NCBI GenBank assembly: GCA_016648135.1
Contig: JADDOH010001515.1
Location: 1 to 64,000 of the forward strand
Length of the DNA stretch: 64,000 nucleotides
Reading direction: 5' to 3'
Origin: Agrypnia vestita
Lineage: Eukaryota; Arthropoda; Insecta; Trichoptera; Phryganeidae
The notes beneath the pieces are model-generated. The model did not search any database, was not told the origin of the DNA, and was given only the letters and a program-made list of their open reading frames with translations. The position numbers and the translations under genes are program-made. This document shows positions 55,818-64,000 of the stretch, in pieces. The number at the start of each line of letters is the position of its first letter. The stretch's first letter is position 1.

Positions 55818-57103
55818 TTAGGTCCTTACATATGAAATTGGCGTTTTGCCGTACTGGCAAATTTGATCTCAAATATCTTCTCTTTGGTTAGGAATTCCAA
55901 ATCCAAATTTATACAGCTATTTACTCATGTATTTGTGTTTTGAAAATTATAATTCATTTGTTTTTTCCTTAATTGTTTTTTTCTTTGAGTCACTCAGTTT
56001 ACAAAATGAAAAACTTGAAATACCGCGTTATTTACGAGTACGAGTTCCACCGTGGCACCAGTGCTGCAGAAACGGCTCGAAGGATTAATGATGTGTATGG
56101 CGACGGTGCCGCAAAAGAAAACACAGTGCGTTTTTGGTTCCAACGTTTTCGTTCTGGAAATTTCGACCTGCAGAACAAGCCCCGTGGACGGCCGGAGACC
56201 AAAGTTGATAATGAAGAATTGAAGGCTGTTGTGGAAGCGGATCCATCGCAAACCACATCCGAGTTAGCTGCAGGCTGCGGTGTTAGTGATAAAACTGTTA
56301 ATCCACTTGAAGCAAATTGGTAAGGTGAAAAAGCTTGAAAGGTGGGTACCTCACGAATTGAGTGAAGCAAATCAACAAACGCGCGTTGACTGCTGCGTTG
56401 CATTACTCAACAGGCACAATAATGAAGGGATTTTAAATCGAATCATTACCTGTGATGAAAAGTGGATCCTGTATGATAATCGGAAGCGCTCATCGCAATG
56501 GCTGAACCCTGCCGAACCAGCCAAACCATGCCCCAAGCGAAAATTGACTCCAAAAAATTTACTTGTGAGCGTTTGGTGGACTAGTGCTGGTGTCGTTCAC
56601 TACAGCTTTCTTAAATCTGGCCAGACGATTACGGCAGATGTCTATTGTCAGCAACTGCAAACCATGATGGAAAAGCTAGCTGCTAAACAACCGAGGCTGG
56701 TTAATCGCTCTAGGCCACTGCTGCTTCATGATAACGCTAGACCACACACTGCACAACAGACGGCTACCAAATTAGAGGAGCTTCAATTGGAATGTCTAAG
56801 ACATCCACCGTACTCTCCGGACCTTGCCCCAACAGATTACCATTTTTTTCGAAATTTGGATAACTTCTTGCAAAGGGAAAAAATTCAACTCCGATGGGGC
56901 AGTCCAAACCGCCTTCAAAGATTTTATTGATTCCCCGTCCGAATGGTTTTTTTAGTAAAGGGATCGATGAACTACCTATGAGATGGCAAAAGTGCATAGA
57001 TAGCAATGGTACATACTTTGATTAAATAAATATATTATAATAAAAAAAAATCGGCTTTATGTTCCTCCCATACTAAACGCCAATTTCATATGTAAGGACC
57101 TAA
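55818..57103 (+). mobile_element. Mariner transposon (mori/cecropia type), complete ends, dead transposase
   Basis: The terminal inverted repeats are 29 bp and identical, starting TTAGGTCCTTACATATG; TA flanks both ends (55816-55817 and 57104-57105). Length 1286 bp, normal for mariner. The perfect ends indicate a fairly recent insertion although the ORF is broken. Confidence 0.95.
56006..57025 (+). pseudogene. Mariner transposase, three frameshifts
   Basis: From MKNLKYRVIYEYEFHRGTSA to CIDSNGTYFD and TAA, about 340 codons. The N terminus has the HTH region (SAAETARRIND and TTSELAAGCGVSDKTV). The catalytic triad is D in ITCDEKW, D in LLHDNARPH and D in APTDYHFF, with 34 residues between the last two (DD34D). 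WVPHEL and YSPDLAP are mariner hallmarks. The frame breaks near 56300, 56880 (run of A) and 56935 (C/T-rich). It cannot make an active enzyme as read. Confidence 0.93.
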
Positions 57104-57105
57104 TA

Positions 57106-58148
57106 TATAATAATAAGATTTGTTATTCAAGTGTTGATTATATTTGGTTATTATTTGATATTCTGGAAAAAGTACTCCATTTTGTATCATTATTATATTA
57201 CCTTTTTTATAATGTAAATAAATGTCAAATAATCTAGCTCATATTTTATTATTTTACCTTACCATTTTGACAGTTAAAACTAGGTTACTTACTGAATGAA
57301 AATTGTTTCTTTTTCTTATCAATATCGTATGTTTAGATATTAAAAAAAAAACGTTTTTTTTCGAACCCTGATTGTGTTACATTTATTTCTGACATCATAA
57401 AATTTAATTTGTCAGAGCACCGTTGTACATCGTACAGTTCTAGGTGAGGAATTTTTTTTTTACTTGTTGAAATCACAGATAAGTTGTTTATCCAGTATCA
57501 TCTTCACGTGAATTAAAAAAGTGTCAAAACGTAACATTGATTGTATTACGGGTATTGTTTATGGGTACTGAATAAAATATATAGTTACCACGGTGTAAAT
57601 TCGAATGAAAATATAAATTCGCTGAGTTTTATGTCTTGGTGACAGTTCTGACAAAGTTTTCTGGGTCTCTTTGGCCGTTATTTCCGAACCATCACATAGT
57701 AGGTATATTACCCACAAAGAAGTCACGCAGGAGTCACAGTCAAGAAGTTCATCAAGTTGATAAAGAACGATGTACTCTTTGAGAATATTATTTAAATAAT
57801 ATACTCATAAATTAGTAATGTAGCAGTTAATATGTAAATATCATCTGGTATAATATGACGCAACATCGGGATCGATTTCGTTATCTTCAACCCCGTACAA
57901 ATCGTAAAGTTAAAACTTAAACGATTGTTTAGATATCAACTCAAAATTTGTCGAAATTATCGAAAAATAACATCTTTTCATTAAATAGTTAAGGTTATTA
58001 TTACGGTCGTTAGACATATTTAACTGTAAATGGTTACCGTATATTTTGCGAGAGAAAATTCTCGACGTTTCGTTGAAGTCGTATTCAACGTCATCAGGAG
58101 AACGACCTGTACCCACGGAGGTATTTTTTGGCATCTTTTGAACTATAA
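57106..58148. other. No recognised gene
   Basis: AT-rich; only short frames. 58040-58130 is slightly GC-richer and directly precedes the solo LTR. Confidence 0.4.
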
Positions 58149-58152
58149 ATAT

Positions 58153-58647
58153 TGTGGCGAAATGGTAAAAGAGATTGCGAAGCCTCTGGTGCCTTCTAGA
58201 ACAGTCTACAGCACTTTCGTACTATCTAAAACATTCGGGAGACGTCTGGAAAGGCCTAGAAGCGACGGGAACCTTCTGCGCGGAAGAGTTTTGTTCTGAA
58301 ATTCCGGTCGGTGCGAAGTACCCGCGGGGCGACGGCCGGGGTGCCCAGTAGTGGAATTTCGGAGCGACATATATCGGGCGGGTTCTTACCTAAGTGGCGA
58401 AATAAATAAATGCGACTACTACGTGCGAGAATTGGATAGAATGTTCTAGCGAACGTTTAATAAAGTGTTTCCAGTGATAATAAGGTGTTCATAGACGAGT
58501 GAAATAGTGCGATTTAAAGAATAGCGTAAGTTTATAATTTCATGTTAAGTGACTTTGTCCATCTAATAATTAATTAATCACTAATTAATAAATCGTGACC
58601 TAATTTCCAGTGTTTTAATTTGTCTCCCAAAGCCACGACCCGTGACA
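58153..58647 (+). mobile_element. Solo LTR (Ty3/gypsy-like)
   Basis: Begins TGTGGCG and ends CGTGACA, with ATAT on both sides (58149-58152 and 58648-58651) as a 4-bp target duplication. The interior is GC-richer than the flanks. No primer-binding site or coding region follows on either side, so it looks like the product of LTR-LTR recombination. The 4-bp duplication favours Ty3/gypsy over BEL or copia. Orientation is not certain. Confidence 0.65.
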
Positions 58648-58690
58648 ATATATACAAAAGACTTTAATACCAGTCGGTTTGGGGTTCAAC

Positions 58691-59575
58691 CAGTGGCGTA
58701 GCTACAGAAATGCAGCCAACGCTTTGCGTTGGGATTCATGGGTCGAAAATGTTCAAGCAATAAAGTCCTGATATCAATAGTTACGGAATATTTCTGATTT
58801 AAGTTACGTTAGTCTGTCATTTAAATATTTTTTTGCAATATTTCTGATTTAAATAAGGTTAGACTGCCATTAAAGTAACCTATATCAAATATTAAAAATT
58901 CATTCACCTTAATACAAGTCAACTAAAACGTCTACAAGCTCGCAAAAAAAATCTAATTCAAATTACTGCTTAGGTTTTGTTTTAATCATTTTATTTTATT
59001 TGTATGAAAGCATATGAATTTTTCATATTTGATATAAGTTACTTTAATGGTAGCAGCCCATCGGTTTACAGAAGATAAGTCAGAAATACTGAAAAAAAAT
59101 GCACCTTTGAAGTCGCTTGTCACCGTACCTATTGATATTAGGACATTGTTGTTTCAACATTTTCGCCTCACAATTTAGGCCGGAATTTACCTGTCAAGTA
59201 TCGTGTACCTACTAGTTCTGTCTCATCTTGTACAGTATTTAAAAAAATCATTTCTCACGACGACTTAAAAAACATGTATGAAAATATCGACGTAATCGTA
59301 GTATCCCGCTAATATGACTAGTAATAGATAACATGTTAGGGACTACACCACTGCCGTAATTCCAAAACTGCAAGTTCATATTTTAAAAAGCCGTAAAATA
59401 AAGTTTTCTTTTTTCATGTAGGTATATAAGTGTGAATAGTACAGAAACAAAGACCAATCTCATTTTAATTGATAAATGTACTTAAAATTCTTATATCTTA
59501 TAATATTATACACAATACGTCTTCAGGGCCTTTCCATTTTTCATTGGGGCCCAATTTGTTTTAGTTACGCCACTG
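58691..59575. mobile_element. hAT-type non-autonomous element hosting a nested repeat
   Basis: Ends CAGTGGCGTAGCTA and TAGTTACGCCACTG are inverted. The flanks GGTTCAAC (58683-58690) and TGTTCAAC (59576-59583) form an 8-bp duplication with one mismatch, typical of hAT. Bases 58735-59230 inside belong to the foldback family of 18759-19236 (TCGAAAATGTTCAAGCAA, TCAATAGTTACGGAATA), so one element inserted into the other. Confidence 0.75.
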
Positions 59576-59718
59576 TGTTCAACAAACCGGACAATTGTAC
59601 CGATTCTGAAGGATTTATACTAACACATTTCTTAGCCAAAGATTATATAGAAAAAAGTTTAAAATATTTCCGCGTTTAAGAGAGCTTTAAACTACGAAGT
59701 CGCTAGCGTGGTGCAAAC

Positions 59719-60273
59719 TAGCGAAGGGAAAAACTACATTTCAAAATGAAGACTTACAACACACACACGTTCACCAGTTTGAAGACCACAAAGTGTACAC
59801 TACAATTGTAGTAAAAACTACTTGAAGTGAAGTAATTGTAGTACTACGAAATGAAGTGAAGTAATTGAAGTGAAGTAAATGAAGTGAAGTAATTGAGAAT
59901 TATTTAAGATAAATGACGATATTTTCTCCAAAGTAACATTTGGCGACCTAAAAAAAAAAAAGGTCGCCAGCCAGATTTCTTCATTCGATTCCAAAAAATT
60001 TTCAAACCATGGGGGGGGGGGTTGTTACAGTTTCCAGAATTTCACGTAAAAAATGCACTATTTAAAGTATGTTTCTCATGCTTTCGGTAACTTTGAAGTG
60101 TATGTACTTTGTAGTGTTCGCTTTGAAATGAGGTGTACTATTTGAAGTTTATACTTTCAACTTTGGTGTTTGTAGTTTGTAGTGTGCACTACACTTCAAA
60201 ACGTGCGAAGTGTGCACTTCAATGTAATGTAGTACTACATTGTAGTAGTGAGTACAGAGCGGACCCATCACTA
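59719..60273. mobile_element. hAT-type MITE with 8-bp target duplication
   Basis: GTGCAAAC is present at 59711-59718 and 60274-60281. Ends TAGCGAAGGG and CCCATCACTA match as imperfect inverted repeats (TAGnGAnGGG). The interior is built from many GAAGTGAAGT/GTAGTACTAC-type short repeats and has a hairpin TGGCGACCT/AGGTCGCCA at 59941-59969. A fragment of the same family is at 29884-30015. Confidence 0.82.
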
Positions 60274-60287
60274 GTGCAAACATTGTG

Positions 60288-60317
60288 TAAACCACATTGA
60301 TTAATCAATGTGGTTTA
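60288..60317. repeat. 30-bp perfect palindrome
   Basis: TAAACCACATTGA TTAA TCAATGTGGTTTA, 15 bp to the right of the hAT-type MITE. Confidence 0.9.
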
Positions 60318-60889
60318 TACAAAGTTTTCATTTTTTTTAAATTAATATTTGTGGCAACCGCACAGATATAAATGGTAAAAATAACAATGATTAACTTAAA
60401 AATTATTTCCTGTGTCATGGAGATGTACAGGTATTTGTCAATTCTAAAATAAAAGGTAAAAAACTGAAAAGCTGGTAAAAATACTCCGTACCATATAATT
60501 ACGACTCTGAAAATATATTTACATTAACGAATAGGTACCCGCTAGAATTACATTAAAACATAGAGAAAATGGGAAATTATCACTCGTCATGTTAACTATA
60601 ATCCTTAAAATGAAAACCCAAACCATTTGTCTTGCAAACTGCGAAAGAATTATTATTTAGATATCATGGATTCTGATAATAAAAATACATGAAACAGGAG
60701 CGGATTGAGTTAAGACGGTTCAAATCAAAAATACTATTTCACAGGTATAAATTCTTCATGGAACAGAACCGTGGGTTAGAATGTTTTTGAGAATTCAGGC
60801 AAAAGTATTTAAAACTCAAGAATCGAGCAGCCAAAGAAAAATCAGGACGATTTATTGACTTATGAAACCCAGTATAACTATGAAATTAA
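60318..60889. other. No recognised gene
   Basis: AT-rich, short frames only. Confidence 0.4.
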
Positions 60890-61320
60890 GTTTCTTCTTC
60901 TTCATCTTTTTCTTTTATTAGATCTGTCTATCTATGGTATAGAAAACTACGCCTCCTGGGATGACGAGGTCCAGCTATCCCTCTATCTTTTCGGTGGTCT
61001 ACTCGGTGGGCGTCTAGAGGGGTTAAATTAGCTGCTGCTTCATTAGTCTGCCACTGTCCATCCTGGCTACGTGATCCCTCCAGAATCTCCGTCTGGATCT
61101 ACTCCATCGTGCTATGTCCTCTATTTTGCAAATTATCTTTATGTCTACATGTGATGAAAAACTCTACATGATCGTATCTACGGACACGATCATGTAGAGT
61201 TTTTCCAGTAATGGATCTCAGCACTTTCATTTCAAATGTTCTGAGTAGTCCTTTGGTGCGGACAGTGCCAGCCCACATCTCTGCAGCATATATCATGATA
61301 GTTCGCATGCATGACTTTTA
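60890..61320 (-). pseudogene. LINE fragment, C-terminal end of reverse-transcriptase ORF
   Basis: On minus: CRDVGWHCPHQRTTQNI region, then LLRTFEMKVLRSITGKTLHD, RVR, then IEDIARWSRSRRRFWRDHVA, RMDSGRLMKQQ and RPPKRWRDSW-like PSRPPKR, ending in a GAAGAAGAAG tail near 60900. These are the last segments of an insect endonuclease-reverse transcriptase of RTE type. Several stops and frameshifts. An inverted duplication interrupts it at about 61156-61203. Confidence 0.65.
61156..61203. repeat. Hairpin inside the LINE fragment, 19-bp arms
   Basis: AAAACTCTACATGATCGT and its exact mirror ACGATCATGTAGAGTTTT enclose about 10 bases (ATCTACGGAC). Confidence 0.9.
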
Positions 61321-61330
61321 TAGCTTTCAT

Positions 61331-62455
61331 TTCATTGCTTTGAAATTAAGTTTGCATAAAATAAACAGAGTTATTAAAAATGATATGGATTGATAGGGTT
61401 AGTATGCGATTGTTAAAAGAAAAAACAAAACAAAAAAAAACGGGACATTGCAGTATCTTGGCTGCCTCATGACACTTCCGGGAAAATATTGGATAATGCA
61501 TATCATCATTCAAGGAAAAATTGCGATCATAAGAGGCCCAGAAAAACCTGTCTGAAAAGGAAATCCTGTTTGAAAATCTAAGGCAATGATGCGATGAGTC
61601 CACAGTCCAATCGATCGCTGACATTAGAAGAAACAATTAGAATGGAATGTTCAGATACTTTAGAATAGAGATAGTCTGGAGATAGTCCGAGTGCACGAAG
61701 GATGCAGGTCACCATCACGTGTTTGGGGTAGGCACGATAACAGGGGTCGCGTGGCACCCCACGAAGGTTTATCACGAGGAGGGAAATAATTTCTTAATCC
61801 CACTTTACTGCACACTTCTCGTTAATTACGATTATTAAAATTAATTTGCAGTTCATTATATTAATCTGTGTTGATGATTTCATTTTTCATATTATGACAC
61901 TTAATAAACATATTTCATATATTTCCCGGATTTCAAGAGGCGCATGAAATTGTTTCATAAACATGTCAGTTACGAGATATTAATTATTTTATGGAAACAA
62001 TTCTAAGTGAATTTCAAATTCTAATTATGTTTTATTTTACTGTTAATTTTGTAAAAAATATTTTGTTTGTTTTAAAAAAATAGCATTGAATTTATTAAGT
62101 ACATTACGTTCCTTTTACATACTTTATTTATAGCTTTATAATCGCGCAGATATTCATTTTCAGAATACTGTAAATTAAAATTAATATTTTGTGAATAACC
62201 TAAATTACCTTAAGCAAAGCGTTTGCTTTTTAATATTTTCTTTTACCGTATACTCCTTAAATATTGCGGTCCGGGTCTGGTAGACCCAATATATTAAAAT
62301 TAAAAATTCCACAAAGATGTCTTCGAATACGAAAAATTTACTCAGTTATAAAAATTTGAAGCTAGCTAGTGTGGCAGGTTAACTTTTAAACGAATTTCAT
62401 TATTCTTTTCCACTTTTACTCCCTTTATTTAGCGTCTGCTTGTGTGCTTGTATGC
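61331..62455. other. No recognised gene
   Basis: Short frames on minus at 61346-61775 have no family resemblance. AT-rich from 61800. Confidence 0.4.
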
Positions 62456-62790
62456 CGAAAAAACTTTGGATCGATTTTTAACCCTTTTCCCGTGATCCAA
62501 TTGAGCTGAAACTTTGCAGGCAGACTCGTGGCGATGATAAAAATGATCTAACAAAAAAATTTCTTTTAAAAAATTTAATTATTATAGTATAATTTTAGAT
62601 TTTTCGAAATTTACATACAAATGAGAAAGGAGCCCAACGTGTGGAGAAGGCGCGAAACCCGTTTCAACTAGTCTGACTCGAGCCATGGATCCGATCAGTC
62701 GGCTATATGTTGATAGAATATCAAAATGGAAACAATACAAATGAGAAAGGGAGTATAATAAAAACTTGGTTTTTAATATACTCCCTTTTT
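62456..62790. repeat. Interspersed repeat, inverted partner of 170-445
   Basis: TTTGGATCGATTTTTAACCC and TTTTCCCGTGATCCAATTGA open a block that mirrors 355-445. 62560-62600 mirrors 295-345, and ACTTGGTTTTTA near 62764 mirrors TAAAAACCAAGT near 187. The CG-rich middle (62625-62705) differs between copies. Confidence 0.7.
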
Positions 62791-63060
62791 CGCGAAATTC
62801 CCTTTTTTAGATTGGCGGAGAAAATATCTCAAAAAAATATTAAGCTGATTATGTTTAAATTTTTCACACATCTTGCTACATTATCAATAATGAAGCATGC
62901 GATTTTTTTTGATAAAATGCACCGTTGGATTATTATGATTCTTTTAATCGATCACAAAAAAAAAACTTTTTTCGATGTGTAACATCTAAGACATTACAAC
63001 ATTTAATAAGAAAATAATTTACTTTTAAATAACGTATATAAAGCGACATAAATTAACACG
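62791..63060. other. AT-rich DNA, nothing recognised
   Basis: One 91-codon plus frame (62707-62982) is low-complexity and unconvincing. Confidence 0.4.
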
Positions 63061-63169
63061 ACACTTAAATTAAAGACCCCTTGGTATTCGGCGCTGCAGA
63101 ATCGATTGAATCGACGACTCCGCACAGACAAATATCCGGCATTAGATGGAACGGTGACATAACGCCACA

Positions 63170-63470
63170 AAAATTCGTGACAACAGCCGTCTCCGACACG
63201 GTATCACCACACACTGTATTAAGACAAACACTGTGCTTTGGACACGGTACTGCAGGCCAGTACTTAACCTGACGCAAACTTGGACACTTCCTGACTTCGT
63301 TACCTACGGTATTGCAAGCCAATACTTAACCTACATCAACATCAGCCCTGATGTTGATGTAGGTTAAGTATTACCTTGCAATGGGATCCGTCAGCCAGAG
63401 AAGTCACATATACACGGCAGAATATCCCAAAAAACTACACAGAAGATCCTGGCGACATGATTATCTCTGC
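63170..63470. repeat. Repeat related to 30442-30680 with direct and inverted copies
   Basis: ACGGTACTGCAGGCCAGTAC near 63244 and ACGGTATTGCAAGCCAATAC near 63306 are direct repeats, each followed by TTAACCT. GGCAGAATATCCCAAAAAAC near 63418 matches the arms of the 30442-31218 element. Non-coding. Confidence 0.5.
63311..63382. repeat. 72-bp palindrome, 35-bp arms
   Basis: AATACTTAACCTACATCAAC plus ATCAG (63321-63345) is exactly mirrored at 63348-63372 around a 2-base centre (CC). Pairing resumes after two mismatches out to ATTGCAAG/CTTGCAAT at 63311 and 63382. Confidence 0.95.
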
Positions 63471-63539
63471 AGCTGCACGCGTTAAGGAGAAGGATCTTTG
63501 CGGGAAAGTAAATGACTCCGCCATTTTGAAATTTTGAAG

Positions 63540-63975
63540 ACAATACGAAGAATATTTTATAAATAAATCTCACCCCTTAGACTGTATAAGTAGTAGACAC
63601 AGAACAAAAGGACAAATAAAGATACCATCTTTAAGAACCACCACGGCACAACATCATTATACATACTTGGGAGTTAAATGGTACAATACATTGTTGTCGC
63701 AAAACAAATTTCAAGAAAGGAACATTCCAAAATACGAACAGTCTAAGAAAGAAGTCAAATCCTTGATTTTCGACAACGATGAATTGTAACATTGCCCACA
63801 TGTGTCTTTTATACTTTAATTCTTTAGTTCTTCTTTTATACTTTATACATTAATTATTTTTATACTTTTATTCTTTAGTTCTTCTTTTGTACTTTAATTT
63901 AGCTTGTAAATACTCCTCCCATTAGCTCGAGCTTTGGCTCATATTATGGGGAGTATAATGTCTGTAAAAATGTTA
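63540..63975 (+). pseudogene. 5'-truncated LINE, last segment of ORF2 and 3' UTR
   Basis: Plus-strand translation RQYEEYFINKSHPLDCISSR, HRTKGQIKIPSLRTTTAQHH, YTYLGVKWYNTLLSQNKFQE ... KKEVKSLIFDNDEL to TAA at 63787-63789. The pattern (tR..., LGVKxYNxLP, ...KxVKxxL) is the C terminus of Jockey/CR1-type ORF2 proteins. A T-rich 3' UTR with repeated TTTTATACTTTAATTCTTTA follows. Confidence 0.6.
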
Positions 63976-64000
63976 TAATATAGAATCAATTCATTATAAA

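Noticed and set aside
56764..57006. Minus-strand 80-codon frame in the mariner
   Set aside because: Antisense to the transposase C terminus.

Overview
This is an AT-rich, transposon-dense stretch of insect nuclear genome. It is most likely lepidopteran, judging from the repeat families (mori-type mariner, a Helitron with a Lep1-like start, RTE-type LINEs, tRNA-derived SINEs). That assignment is an inference; nothing in the window names the species. I see no bacterial operons, CRISPR arrays or phage.

The one host gene I can build with confidence is on the minus strand, from 52463 down to 38615. It is a RIN/Sprint-type Rab5 guanine-nucleotide exchange factor with eight coding exons. All junctions are GT/AG, all phases are compatible, and the joined exons give 656 codons plus a stop. 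It carries a VPS9 domain and a C-terminal Ras-association (RA) domain. The SH2 domain expected at the N terminus of the family is absent from these exons, so this is either a short isoform with its own promoter or the 3' part of a longer gene that continues past the right edge. Its introns hold a Helitron, two copies of one MITE family, a piggyBac-like MITE, SINEs, a tRNA-like sequence and tandem repeats. Downstream of the stop lie about 4.7 kb of gene-free AT-rich DNA that could be a long 3' UTR.

The left half (1-30000) is almost entirely mobile and satellite DNA. It holds a decayed pogo-like transposase end (about 1.8-2.1 kb), a foldback element (2.9-3.3 kb), RTE-type LINE fragments (5.2 and 10.3 kb) and 44-bp tandem repeats (1.3 and 7.5 kb). 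A minus-strand LINE with ORF1 and endonuclease but no reverse transcriptase spans 14.2-16.55 kb. A nearly full ORF2 of a second LINE spans 19.9-22.9 kb. That LINE abuts a strongly diverged satellite of about 70-78 bp (23.3-24.9 kb), then an ATTT-rich tract, then a minisatellite of about 64 bp with an (ATC)n core (26.4-28.3 kb).

The middle (30000-34000) holds foldback elements and a 1.3-kb DNA transposon with 26-bp terminal inverted repeats. The transposon encodes a small two-exon helix-turn-helix protein and hosts two nested MITEs. The right side (53000-64000) holds a 5'-truncated LINE, a complete but frameshifted mariner, a solo LTR, two hAT-type elements with 8-bp target duplications, LINE 3' ends and a large palindrome.

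Most stretches not listed as elements show no coding or structural signal that I can defend.
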